Below, piece after piece: positions 11,105 to 22,480 of a DNA stretch of 64,000 nt (position 1 is its first letter; each line of letters starts with the position of its first letter). Origin of the DNA: Delphinapterus leucas (lineage: Eukaryota; Chordata; Mammalia; Artiodactyla; Monodontidae); assembly GCF_002288925.2 (NCBI RefSeq), contig NW_022098063.1:4110380-4174379 (forward strand), in the 5' to 3' direction. Both the position numbers and the translations under genes were made by a program. The notes beneath the pieces are model-generated. The model saw nothing but the letters and a program-made list of their open reading frames with translations. It had not been told where the DNA came from and did not search any database.

Positions 11105-12590
11105 TTCCCCTCAGAAAAAATAGCTGTGGGTGAATCAGATTACAGTAAAACTTGAGGAATTTGACGACACATTAATTGAACACACACTTCCAGCTGAAGA
11201 CTTACCCTGTTTCAGTTTTCATCTTAGCTGGGGTGCCACCCAGCAACTGACATTTCATATTCATCCTTGGAGTTTCTGCCAAGATAAACGGTCAAAGGAG
11301 TTCAGTCTCTTCACAGACCATACTGTCTTGTTCAGTTATGGAGACTTGAGTCTGCAGTGAACGAGGTAACTGGATGAAAAAGGGTAAATTCCATTAATTA
11401 TCTGGAGGATTCCTGGGAGTCCCTAAATATTTGCTTTATAAAAAAATAACCAGATGGCTTCTGGAACTTTCACATTTTATCTAAAAACACTTCCGGAGCC
11501 ACTAGTGCTGAATCCTTGCTGAACTTGGGAAAGTCCCTTCATTTTCCCCTGCGGTCCTGTGGCCTCTGGGCCATGTCAAACGGCTGCTGTTTGTTCTGTG
11601 GAGGTACTTGCACTTGAGATGGGTTGGCAGTCATTGCTCTACTTTGTTCTTTAAGGAGAGTGAGGTCGAAAGCTTGTTTTTGTTTAGAATTTTGGCTTCC
11701 TTTCACTTGAAACAAAGGAGAAGAAAGGCCGAAGGAAACGAAATGAGGTCACAGGCATTAATTGGTGTAGGGAATGGCTCCACTGGCCCCTCTGAGATGG
11801 ACCTTCATGGATCAGCCCGGAGATGGAGGTCAGCGTGAAATCTGGAAAACCCCTTAGCATGTTCTCTTAGGAAGAACCTGACTGGTAGGTGGGCTACAGA
11901 ATGAAGTTATGGTCCTGAATGATTTAGATCAGGGGTTTCAAAATCCTGTGTCTGTTGGGATCAGGCTGGTTCTTTAAATAGGGTGAGAAGGAAGTGTGGC
12001 TAATTGGAGTCTCTAGGCCCTGTCCCAAAGGGGGCACATGAATCAGCTCCAGCCAAGCGTCAGCCAGTGGGGAATATAGGTCCAGTGTTGCTAAATGTCA
12101 CTGTTTTTCGAGAGAAGCTGGAAATCCAGCTTTTGCATGCACACTTCTGATTTATTGCATGTTAAGAAACTAATTTAAAAATGTTTAAAACCTTATGAGG
12201 ATCATCAAAATATGTTTGCAATCAGTATGTGGCCACCAGTTTGCTGTCTCTAGTTGAGATATTTTCCTGGCTCAGGGCAGGGTTGTTTTTTCCAGGTCTT
12301 TTATTAAAGTCCATGAGCCCCTCAAGTAACAGAGTCTTATTGAGATCTCTGTGTCCCACACTATCCAGGGCTTGGAATGGGAGTGGGAATAGAACAGTAT
12401 AAGGCAAATTTAAACCTTCAGTTTAAATTTTAGAGGGGAAACAAGATTAACGCATATTTCTTCTTGCTACAAATATCTATGAAGCACCTTCTGTGAACAA
12501 CACTTTATATTGGTGAATATAGCTTATTTGTCCTTTCAGATTGTAAACTCTTTACCTCTACAGGGGCTTCCAAGATAAATTAAGGTCATA
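11105..12590. other. Unique non-coding DNA
   Basis: No repeat family or coding homology recognised. Confidence 0.4.
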
Positions 12591-12910
12591 ATGAAAAATA
12601 AGAGGTGCACAAATTGCTACAAGGCAATATGATAAAATGCCAAAATGGCAGAGCAAAGTCTATGGGTTCAAGGGTAACTTCCTGAAAGGGGATTGCAGAG
12701 GAAATGACCTGAGCAAAAGTGTGGTGAGTGAGAAACCAGCTGTGTTTAGGAACATGAAGGAGGCTCATTCGCTGGTGGAGTGAGGTGGCTATTGTGAAAG
12801 AGGAGATGAGCCATGAGGAACCTTCACCAGGATGGCGGCAGTGAGAACATAAAGAGAAGGAGCAGTGTGTGAGAGACTCAAGACAACATGGTGATGGAAT
12901 AAATAGTGCT
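12590..12910 (-). repeat. Possible old LINE-2 fragment
   Basis: The run of 'gaaatgacctgagcaaaagt', 'gaacatgaaggaggctcatt' and 'gaggagatgagccatgagga' resembles the reverse complement of an L2 3' part in order and phrasing. Divergence is high and the call is tentative. Confidence 0.35.
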
Positions 12911-13026
12911 TGGAAGTGAGGCGGTTGTGGGGGCCAAGGCAAGACAGTGGTCAGAAAATACTGCTCGAGTTGGCACCTGAGTACTTGGAAAATATGGTAC
13001 ATTCATAGTGGGTTCAGTACCAGGAG

Positions 13027-13452
13027 TACACACACACACACACACAAACACACACACGCATAAACACATAGACACACACACACACACATAGACAAACACA
13101 CACATAAACACACACACACACAAACACACACACACAAACACACAAACACATAGATGCACACACACAAACACATAGACACACAAACACACACAAACACACA
13201 CACAGACACACACAAACACACACACACACATAGACACACACAAACACACACACACAAACACACAAACACATAGAAACACACACACATAGATGCACACACA
13301 CAAACACATAGACACACAAACACACACACAAACACATAGACACACACACACAGAGACACACACAAACACACACACACATAGACACACACAAACACACACA
13401 CACATAGACACACACACAAACACACACACACAAACACACACACAAACACACA
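13027..13452 (+). repeat. CA-rich compound tandem array (about 425 bp)
   Basis: The array is built from CACACA interspersed with CAAACA, CATAGA and CAGACA variants. A longer block containing 'tagatgcacacacacaaac' occurs at about 13,151 and again at about 13,287, a higher-order period near 136 bp. On the complementary strand it yields long Cys/Val/Met-rich open frames of 145-191 codons that are artefacts of the repeat. Confidence 0.95.
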
Positions 13453-13670
13453 ATTTTTTGGCAAAGAGATAATAACTTAAAAAAAATTTATTGAAGTATA
13501 GTTGATTTACAGTATTGTGTTAGTTTAAGGTATACAACAAAGTGATTCAGTTTTATATATATATATATTTTTTTTTCAGATTATTTTCCATTATAGGCTA
13601 TTACAAGACATTGAATATTGTTCCCTGTGTGATATAGTAAATCCTTGTTGCTTATCTATTTTATAGATAT

Positions 13671-13803
13671 TATTGGGATGGCCAAAAAGTTCCTTTGGTT
13701 TTTAAGTAAAAATAAAAGACGCTTTTCATTTTCACCAAGAACTTTATTGAACAGTGTATTCACCCTTTTGCTCCAGTACCTTCTGCCGTTTTTCAGTCAG
13801 CTG
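13671..13803 (-). mobile_element. Truncated mariner copy inside LINE-1
   Basis: It begins with 'attgggatggccaaaaagtt', a mariner terminal repeat at a TA site. About 130 bp parallel the left part of the copy at 17.75 kb ('gtattcacccttttgctcca', 'ttctgccgtttttcag'). The sequence then returns abruptly to LINE-1, with no right terminal repeat. Confidence 0.85.
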
Positions 13804-13922
13804 TCTGTTAATCCCATTCTCCTAATTTATCCCTCTTCCACCCCCTTTCCCCTTTGGTAACCATAAGTTTGTTTTCTATGTCTGTGAGTCTGGTTTGTAT
13901 ATAGATTCATTGGTATTATTTT

Positions 13923-16900
13923 TTAGATTCCATGTATAAGTGATATTGTATAATATTTGTCTTTCTCTGTCTGACTTACTTCACTTCGTACGATCATCTC
14001 TAGGTCCGTCATTCTTTCTTGTGGCTGAGTAGTATTCCATTGTGTAGATACATGTATCTTCTTAAACCAGTCATTTGTTGATGGGTATTTAGGTTGTTTC
14101 CATATCTTGGCTATTGTTAATAGTGCTGCTGTGAACATTGGGGTGCATGTATCTCTTTGAATTAGAGTTTTCATCTTTTCCAGATATATGCCCAGGAGTG
14201 GGATTGCTGGATCATATGGTAACTCTATTTTTAGTTTTTTAAGGAACCTCCATACTGTTCTTCATAGTGCCTGCATTAATTTACATTCCCACCAACAGTG
14301 TGGGAAGGTTCCTTTTTCTCCACACCCTCTCCAGCATTTATTACTTGCAGACTTTTTGTTCTTAGCCATGCTGACCTGTGTGATACCTTATTGTGGCTTT
14401 GATTTGCATTTCTCTAAAAGTTAATGATGTTGAACATTTTTTCATGTGCTGTTAGTCCATCTGGATATCTTCTTTGGAGAAATACCTATTTAGGTCTTCT
14501 GCTCATTTTTTGATTGGTTTGTTTTTGTTGTTGTTATTGAGTTGTATGAGCTGTTTGTGTATTTTGGATATTAAGCCCTCCTTGGTCACATTATTTGCAA
14601 GTATTTTCTCCCATTCCATAAGATGTCTTTTCATTTTGTTTATGGTTTCCTTTGCTCTGCAAAAGCTTATAAGTTTGATTAGGTCCCATTTGTTTATTTT
14701 TGCTTTTATTTATTTTGCCTTGGGAGAATGAGCTAAGAAAACATTGCTATGATTTATGTCTGAAAATGTTTTGCCTGTGTTCTCTTCTAGGAGTTTAATG
14801 GTGTCATGTCTCATATTTAGGTCTTTAAACCATTTTGAATTTTTTTTTATATATGGTGTGAGGGAGTTCTCATTTCACTGATTTACATGAAGCTATCCAG
14901 CTTTCCCAACACCACTTGCTGAAGAGACTGTCTTTTCTCCATTGTATATTCATGTCTCCTTTGTCATAGATTAATTGATCATAGGTGTGTGGATTTATTT
15001 CTAGGCTCTCTATTCTGTTGCATTGATATATATGTCTTTGTGCCAGTACCATGCTGTTTTGATTACTGTAACTTTATAGTATTGTCTGAAGTCTAGGAGA
15101 GTTATGCCTCCACCTTTATTATTTTCCCTCAGGATTGCTTTGGCAATTCTGGGTCTTTTGTGGTTACATATAAGTTTTAGGATTATTTGTTCTAGATCTG
15201 TGAAAAATGTCAAGGGTAACTTGGTAGGGTAAATCTGTAGACTGCTTTGGGTAGTATGGCCATTTTGATGATATTAATTGTTACAATCTAAGAGCATGAG
15301 ATACATCCCTTTGCATCATCTTCAGCTTCCTTTATCAATGTTTTGTAGTTTTCAGCATATAGGTCTTTCATCTCCTTGGTTAGGTTTATTCCTAGGTGTT
15401 TTGTTTTTTTTTTTAATGCGGTTTTAAATGGGATTGGTTTTTTTACTTTCTCCTTCTGAGATTTCATTGTTAGTGTAAAGAAATGCAACAGATTTCAGGA
15501 CTTCCCTGGTGGCACAGTGGTTAAGAATCCACCTGCCAATGCAGGGGACACGGGTTCGAGCCCTGGTCTGGGAAGATCCCACATGCTGCAGAACAACTAA
15601 GCCTGTGCACCACAACTACTGAGCCTGCGTTCTAGAGCCTGCGAGCCAAACTGCTGAGCCTGTGTGCCACAACTATGGAAGCCCATGTGCCTAGAGCCCA
15701 TGCTCTGCAACAAGAGAAGCCACCACAGTGAGAAGCCTGCACACTGCAACAAAGAGTCACCCCCACTCACCGCAACTAGAGAAAGCCTGTGCACAGCAAT
15801 GAAGACCCAACACAGCCAAAAATAAATATATAAAATTTAAAAATGCGAAGCATTGTATGTAGAAAAGATTAAAAAAAAAGAAATGCAACACATTTCAATC
15901 TAATAATCTTGTATCCTGCTACCTTGCTGAATTCATTTATTAGTTTTAATATTTTTGTGTGGAGTCTTTAGAGTTTTCTATATAGACTATCATGTCATCT
16001 GCATGTAATGATAAATTTACCTCTTCCCTTCCAATTTGGATACCTTTTATTTCTTTTTCTTGCCTGATTGCTGTGGCTGGGACTTCCAATACTATGTTGA
16101 ATAGAAGTGATGATAGTGGGCATCCTTCTCTTGTTCCAGAATTTAGTGGGAAGGATTTCAGCTTTTCACCATTTAATATTATGTTGGCTGTGGGTTTGTC
16201 ATAAGTGGGTTTTATTATGTTATGTACCCTCTATACCCACTTTGGTGTGAATTTTTATCATGAGTGAATGTTGAATTTTGTCAAATGCTTTTTCTGCATC
16301 TGTTGAAATGATCATGTGTTTTTTGTCTTTTTTGTTTGTTTGTTAATGTGATTTATCACATTGATTTATGTATGTTGAGCCATCCTTGTGACTCTGGAAT
16401 GAATCCAACTTGATTGTGGTGTATGATCCTTTCTGTGTATTGTTGGATTAGGTTTGCTAATATTTGTTGAGCATTTTGGCATCTATATTCATCAAAGATA
16501 TTGGCCTGTAATTTTCTGTTTTGGTAATGTCTTTCTCTGGTTTTGGTCAGGGTGATAGTGGTGTCATAGGATGACTTTGGGAGCTTTCCCTCCTCTTCAT
16601 TCTTTTGGAATAGTTTGAGAAGGATAGGTATAAATTCTTCTTTGTATTTTTGGTAGAATTCCCTAGTGAAGACGTCTAGTCTTGGACTTTTGTTTGCAGG
16701 GAGTTTTTTTTGTTTTGTTTTGTTTTTTAATTAGAGCTTCTGTTTCACTTCTAGTGATTGGTCTGTTCAAATTATCTGTTTCTTCTTGGCTTAATTTTGG
16801 CAGGCTGAATGTTTCTAGAAACTTGCCCATTTCTTGTAGATTGTCCAATTTGTCGACATTTAACTGTTCATAGTATTTTCTTATGATTTTTTGTATTTCT

Positions 16901-17660
16901 GTGGTATCAGTTGTTATTTCTCCTCTTTAATTCCTTATTTTGTTCATTTGGGTCATCTGTCGTATCTTCTTGGTGACCCTAGCTAGAGGTTTGTCAATTT
17001 TGTTTATCTTTTCAAAGAACCAGCTCTTGGTTTTATTGATCCTTTCTGTTAGTTTTTTGATCTCTATTTTATTTATTTTCTCTCTGATCTTTATCATTTC
17101 CTTCCTTCTGCTGACTTTGGTTGTTTGTTCTTCTTTCTCTAATTCTTTAAGGTGGTAAGTTAGGTTGTTTATTTGCGATTTTTCTTATTTCTCGAGGAAG
17201 GCCTGTATTGCTATGAACTTCTGTCTTAGAACTGCTTTTGCTGCATCCCATAGATTTTGTAAGGTTGTATTTTCATTGTCATTTGTCTTGAGGTATTTTC
17301 TGATTTCCTCTTTGATTTCATCATTGACTCATTGTTTTTTATTAGTAGCATTTTGTTTAGTCTCCATGTGATTGGTTTTTCTCCCCATTTTTATTTCTGT
17401 GGTTGATTTCTAGTTTCATACCATTGTGGTCAGTAAAGACACTTGAAATAAATTCTATCCTCTTAAATTTGTTGAGGCTTATTTTGTGTCCTAATGTGTG
17501 GTCTATCCTAGAGAATGTTCCATGTGCACTTTAAAATAATGTGTATTCTGCTTTTTTTTGGATGTAGTGTTCTGTAGATATCAATTAAGTCGAACTGTTC
17601 TAATGTGTCATTTAGGATCTCTGCTGCCTTATTGATTTTCTGTCTGGAAAGTCTGCCCAT
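13923..17660 (-). pseudogene. LINE-1 ORF2 pseudogene (reverse transcriptase)
   Basis: ORF2p would be the LINE-1 endonuclease/reverse transcriptase that primes on nicked DNA. Here it survives only in pieces on the minus strand. The C-terminal part includes 'MFTAALLTIAKIWKQPKYPS' (frame 13,923-14,174). The region after the RT domain has '[13 protein letters not shown]' and '[13 protein letters not shown]' (15,010-15,213), continuing with '[16 protein letters not shown]' (14,870-15,052). The linker before the RT domain has 'LSQEETDNLNRPITRSE' (16,663-16,848). Pieces lie in different frames with stops between them, and a SINE interrupts the RT part at 15.5 kb. The N-terminal endonuclease part continues beyond the mariner at 19,016-19,300. 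No activity is possible. Confidence 0.85.
15498..15880 (+). mobile_element. Long tRNA-derived SINE (CHR-1-like, about 340 bp body)
   Basis: The head 'gacttccctggtggcacagt' begins at about 15,498. The middle is extended with repeated 'gagcctg...gccac' units, and the tail is A-rich (15,826-15,880). Imperfect target-site duplication 'aaatgcaacagatttca'/'aaatgcaacacatttca' at 15,481-15,497 and 15,881-15,897. The longer body distinguishes it from the 210 bp type. Confidence 0.9.
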
Positions 17661-17747
17661 TGATGTCAGTGAGATGTTAAAATCTCCTACTCTGATTGTA
17701 TTCTTATCACTTTCTCCCTTTATGTCTGTTAGTGTTTATTTTATATA

Positions 17748-19015
17748 TTGGGTTGGCCAAAAAGTGTCTTCGGTTTCTAAGTAAAAATAAAACAGTTTTT
17801 CATTTTCACTGAGAACTATAATGAACAATGTATTCACCCTTTTGTTCCACTACTTTCTGCCATTTTTCAGGAAACTTCATAATTCCTTCTTCACAAAACT
17901 TTTTATCTTTTTGAGCAAAGAATGGTTCCAGGTGCCTTTTACAGTCTTCCATTTTTCAAAAAAATTGAAATTTTTTCCATTAAGAGAATTTTGTAAAGAC
18001 CTAAATAAATAGAAATCGAAAGATGCAGTATCTGGTGAATACGGCAGATGAATCAGAACTTCCCAGCCAAGCTGTAACAGTTTTTGCCTGGTCATCAAAG
18101 AAACATGCAGTCTTGCGTTACCCTGATGGAAGATTATGCGTTTTCTGTTGACAAATTCTGGATGCTTTTCGTCGAGTGCTGATTTTAGTTGGTCTAACTG
18201 GGAACAGTACTTGTTGGAATGAATCATTTGGTTTTCTGGAAGGAGCTCATAATAGAGGACTCCCTTCCAATCCCACCATATACACAACATCACCTTCTTT
18301 GGATGAAGACCGGCCTTTGGTGTGGTTGGTGGTGATTCATTTCACTTGCCTCACGATCTCTTCCATTCCACGTTATTGTACAGTTTATCTACTTTTCATC
18401 ACCTGTCACAATTTGTTTTAAAAATGGAACGTTTTCATTACATTTAAGTAGAGAATTGCATGCAGAAATATGGGCAAGAAGGTTATTTTTGCTTACCTTA
18501 TGTGGAAGCTAAACGTCAAAGTGATGAACATAACCAGGATGGTGCAAATGATTTTCAACACTTGATTTGGATATTTTGAGTATGTCATTGATTGTTCTCA
18601 ATTAATGTCTCGATTTGATCGCTAGCAACTTCAACTGGGCTACTGACTGTGGAGCATCGTCCAGTGAGAAATCTCCAGCAAGAAACTTTGCAAAACACTT
18701 TTGACATGTTCAATGAGTCACAGCACATTCTCCATATACTGCATAAATCTTTTTGTGTGTTTCAGTTGCATTTTTACCTTTCTTGAAATAATAAAGCATA
18801 ATATGCAGAAAATGTTGCTTTCTTCTTCCATTTTCAATATTAAAATGGCTACACCAATATTCACCAATTTTGATAAGTTTTTTTTTAAATGCACATTGAT
18901 GTGACAGCTGTCACAATACAGTCTAACAAAATTGTTTCGAATGAAGTTAAAGACAACTAAGCCCTACTAGAGCCATCTTACAGAGAAACCGAATGAACCT
19001 TCTGGCCAACCCAAC
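17748..19015 (-). mobile_element. Full-length mariner DNA transposon (inactive)
   Basis: It is about 1.27 kb, the normal size of a mariner. The left terminal repeat starts 'ttgggttggccaaaaagtg' (17,748) and the right one ends 'ctggccaacccaaca' (about 19,015); they are inverted copies. It sits next to TA within LINE-1 ORF2, whose sequence resumes on both sides. The transposase reads on the minus strand. Confidence 0.93.
17877..18850 (-). pseudogene. Mariner transposase pseudogene
   Basis: Mariner transposase cuts and pastes its own element using a D,D34D catalytic triad. The C-terminal half is still open (138 codons, 17,877-18,293). It shows 'IWWDWKGVLYYELLP' with the first Asp region, then 'IIFHQGNARLHVS', where the family has Asp after His-Gln; here it is Gly, so the second catalytic Asp is lost. 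Then comes 'HLPYSPDTASFDFYLF', corresponding to the HPPYSPDLAPSDYHLF signature with the third Asp region. The N-terminal half (about 18,300-18,850) is only traceable in pieces, with stops and frameshifts. The copy is dead. The nearest remembered relatives are the mariners of bovids and other mammals; the exact family is not determined. Confidence 0.9.
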
Positions 19016-19300
19016 ATTTAGGTGCTCCTATATTGGTTGCATATGTGTTAATGAGTGTAATGTCCTCTTCTTGTATTGATTACTTTATCATTATATGGTG
19101 TCCTACTTTGTCTTTCTTAATGGACTTTGTTTTGAAGTCTGTTTTGTCTGATATGAGTATTGCTACCTCTGCTTTCTTGTGGTTTCCATTTGCATGAAAT
19201 ATCTTTTTCCATCCCCTCACTTTCAATCTATATGTGTCTTTCACTGTAAAGTGTGTCTATTATAGCATCATTTTGTAGGTCCTTGGTTTTTTATCCAAAC

Positions 19301-20166
19301 AATGACTTTTTGACATATTGAGATTTAGGTACCAGAGGGACAGCTAGGTGAAGAGGTTGTGAATATGGGAAAAAATATTAGCCTAGAGCTTATGAGAGAG
19401 GTTGCAGCTAGAGATACATGTTTTGGAGCCTTCTTTATCACAGTGATGACATTTGGGGGTAGATGAGATTGTTAAGGAGTGGTGGAGGAGAAGAGAGCCC
19501 AGCTGAAGAAAAACTTTGGGGAGTACTGTGCTTAGGATGTCAGTTAGAGATTCTCCTTCAGATAAAGAGTCAGGGGAAAAAAAGCCAAAAAGGAATGCAT
19601 AGTAACAGCCCCAAATGCAGCTGAGGGTCAAAGGCAGTGTGGACCCAAGAGAATCTGATAACTAATGAGTCATCAAGAACTCTCTAATGCATGGCTTCAG
19701 TTGGGTGGGGGTGAAAAGCAGAAGTCAGGGTGCAAAAACATTTAAGAGTAAGTGGGTGATGAAGAATTAGCAACAAGCCATAAAGGAAATTTTCTATAAT
19801 TTGGGCAGGAAAGGAAAAAACAGGGCACAGCTGAAACAGCACTGAATACTGATGGAATGTAATGGGGGCAGGTGATATTCTGAAATACTACTTGAGGATG
19901 TGGTTTCCCACATGAGCTTGTACCCCAGGCCTTTCCACCATACAGGCAGCTCAGCCTTGCAATATGTATGGCCTCAGGGAAGGGCTGCTGAAGCAGAGCA
20001 AAGATTTCTTAGAATATCATCAATAACTTTGGGGGAATTTGAGGCTCTCTGGTTTCAGGACTAGATATCGGCCCCCCCGGTTAAGGAAGAAGGAGAGTTG
20101 AGGGGAAGTGAGGGGTGCATTAACATTGTATTTCTGAGAAAGGGGCCCTGCTCTCTGCTGTATCTC
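19301..20166. other. Unique or very old repeat DNA
   Basis: The stretch 19,320-19,720 (for example 'gagagaggttgcagctagag', 'gtagatgagattgttaagga') has the phrasing of an antisense L2-type element but is too diverged to assign. No gene seen. Confidence 0.35.
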
Positions 20167-20702
20167 TGTGATGGTGAATTTTACTTGTTAACTTGGTTAG
20201 GCTATGGTGCTGAATTATTTGTCAAACACCAGTCTGGATGTTGCTGTGAAGGCATTTTTAAAGTTGTGGTTAACACTTACAATCAGTAGACTTTAAGTAA
20301 AGCATGTTACCCTCAGTGGTTTGGGTGGACTTTATCCAATCAGTTGAAGGCCTTAAGAGTGAAGACTGGGGTTTCCCAAAGAAGAAGGAATTGTGCCTCC
20401 AGACAGCAACATAGAAACCTTGCCCGAGTTTCTAGATTTTGGACTCAAGACTTCAAGATCAACTCTTACCTCAATTTCTAGCCTGCCAGCCTTCCTACAA
20501 ATTTGGGACTTGACAGTCCCCACAGTCATGTGAACGAGGCCGTTAAAATCAATGAATATATCTCTCCGCTCCTCCCTGTATGTATGTATATGTGTGTGTA
20601 GATAGGTAGGTAGGTAGGTAGATAGATAGATACAGGATATCTATCTGTATCTTTATCTGCCCCGTGAGGTTCTCTTTCTTTGGAAAACCCTTACTAATAC
20701 AA
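20167..20702 (+). mobile_element. ERVL-type solo LTR (MLT2-like)
   Basis: It starts 'tgtgatggtgaattttactt' and continues 'caaacaccagtctggatgtt', 'tttatccaatcagttgaagg' and 'cccaaagaagaaggaattgt'. It ends near 'ggaaaacccttactaatac', the layout of the ancient MLT2 LTR class. A GATA/GTAG microsatellite has expanded in its 3' part. No internal ERVL genes are adjacent. Confidence 0.7.
20578..20666 (+). repeat. (GTAG)n/(GATA)n microsatellite
   Basis: TGTATGTATG, then GATAGGTAGGTAGGTAGGTA and GATAGATAGATA, followed by an ATCTATCTGTATCTTTATC run. Purine- and pyrimidine-strand versions face each other and could pair. Confidence 0.85.
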
Positions 20703-22115
20703 ACTTCTTAAAACTTTCAGAGAAAAAATGGTAACTGAAGTGAGTGAAGTAGGAGTGACAGAGACAATGGTGAATGAGGGACCCAGGTTCCTTTGAAAAG
20801 GAGTGATGTCTTCTCAACCCCAGGCAAGGGTTCCTATGTGGGAGTGGAGTCTGGTGTTATCAGACAATGTGATTAATTAAGAGAAGCCAAAATCTGAATT
20901 ATTGTGAGAAACCACTCTAGAAAGGGTTTTGTAGAAGAGGTAGGTTTTGAACATTCCCATAGAAGTGCAATCTACCCTGAAGTGTAGGAAATACTGAGTT
21001 TGAAGCCATATAAAATAAGCACAAGCCCCCCTTTACACCCAGGGACCTCCCTACCCAAAGAAGAAAATGGGTCCCATGAGTTTGAGCCTCTTTGAAGAAA
21101 ATAAATAAAGCTAAATTTGGTCAACTGAGGCATTTGTTTTTATTTAATCACCAAAATGTTTCCTTTTTTAAAAGGGAGGAGTGAAGAGGGCTCACTTTCC
21201 ATTGACTTCATTTATGTCATTTTTTAAGAATCCTGTGTCAGATATATTTTAAGAAGTCTTTTAAGTGAATAGCGTTTCATGAATGCAAGGTAACTTCCTG
21301 AAACTTCAACCGAAGTTATTTCCAACTTGCTACTTTCAAAGGGCATCAGAGCTCACAAAGCAGAGAGAAGAAGGAACAAACAGCAGAAGTGAAAAGCAAG
21401 CCCTTGCACGTAGGAGGCAGGCTTGCATGGAACATGCGATTATGTGGCAGGAGGTATGGATGTGAATCATGAAATTGTATAGCAATTTTTTCCTAGGAAA
21501 AAAGGTTCAGTGAAACAGACCAATCTATCACTGAAAGTGACATAAATGCTGGTTAGTATTATTGAACCATAGAAAGCTCAACTGATTTTGATTTTTTTTC
21601 TTTTAAAAAGCAGCTAATTGCCAAGCATATAGTTCCCCCTGCTTTTCAATGCATTCTGATGTTAGAGCGAATCTGATGATTCATGTAATTGAACAAAAAC
21701 ACTTGTTATTACATAAGGGGAGGAAAATGATTAAACTATCGCTCGGGTGTCTCTCATTTCTTAGTTCATTATGCAACATGGGAGGTACCTTGAAGTTTTC
21801 TATTCTCTTAAGAGTGAAAAATAAATATCCTTTGGCTGAAATAGTTTTAGGTAAACCATTGGTACTAAGAATTCACCAAAAATAATAATACCCTAATTTT
21901 GGAAACCTGCCCTGGAATATGCCGAGTGCCAGATGGCACTAGGCACATCAGTAAAAGACAGTAATTTCTAAGCAGTAAGTGAAATGCTCATTGCAGATGC
22001 CACTAGCTACAGGGCCACAATGGCTGCAGACGGGGTCTCTGGGAGCTGTGCTTTGTTGGTTCTCATTTTTCACCCCTTTCAGCTTGCTCTTCCAGAAGAT
22101 TGCAGAATGAAACAG
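20703..22115. other. Unique non-coding DNA
   Basis: No repeat or coding homology recognised. The AT-rich part at 21,480-21,900 looks little disturbed and could be conserved non-coding sequence, but this cannot be judged from a single sequence. Confidence 0.4.
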
Positions 22116-22116
22116 G

Positions 22117-22304
22117 ATAGTGGTTCTTAACCTTGGCTGCAAATCACCTGGAATCACCTGGGGGAGATTTAAAATATATATTGAGGCCTGCTCCTATCAC
22201 CAGAAATTTGCATCTAATTGGTCTGAATTGTGGCCTAGGCATCAGGGTTATTTTTAAATCTCTCAAGCTATCTCTAATGTGCAGTCAAGGTTAGGAGCCA
22301 CTGC
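22117..22304 (+). mobile_element. MER5A-type hAT MITE
   Basis: The ends 'agtggttcttaaccttggct' and 'caaggttaggagccactg' are inverted copies. The interior has 'aatcacctgggggagattta' and a complementary block near 22,270 ('tctaatgtgcagtcaagg'). This is the palindromic layout of MER5A. Confidence 0.8.
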
Positions 22305-22329
22305 CCTGTTACAGAGCTCAGTAAGTTGT

Positions 22330-22480
22330 GGATTCTAGAATGCCAGAACTTAAAGAGAACAAATTCACTGTTTTATAGATGAGGCAGCTAATGCTCAGAG
22401 AGACCAAGTGGTTTGCTTAGAATCACACATCTTTATTAATAGCGTGGTGACTAGAACCCACCCTAATGTTTTTTCTGTAA
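22330..22480 (-). repeat. MIR SINE
   Basis: The sequence 'tttatagatgaggcagctaa', 'tcagagagaccaagtggttt' and 'gtggtgactagaacccaccc' follows the reverse complement of a MIR. Confidence 0.6.

Larger units (their letters stand above)
13479..19300 (-). mobile_element. Long LINE-1, most of ORF2 to 3' UTR, with three internal insertions
   Basis: The + strand carries the complement of a LINE-1 from its 3' tail (13,480) through ORF2 to near the start of ORF2 (about 19,300). Interruptions are a truncated mariner (13,671-13,803), a SINE (15,498-15,880) and a full mariner (17,748-19,015). The host sequence resumes in register after each: 'gtctgttaatcccattctcc' after the first and 'ggtgctcctatattggttgc' after the last. 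I see no clear target-site duplication and no ORF1 or 5' UTR. Confidence 0.9.

Noticed and set aside
13027..13452. CRISPR-like array
   Set aside because: No unique spacers of constant size; the spacing is simple-repeat slippage in mammalian DNA.
12878..13464. Long Cys/Val/Met-rich minus-strand frames of 145-191 codons
   Set aside because: They are the translation of the CA-rich tandem array in three frames. Low complexity and no start context or domain.
15498..15880. tRNA gene at the SINE head
   Set aside because: tRNA-like promoter blocks are present but the clover-leaf is not kept; it is a SINE with target-site duplications.
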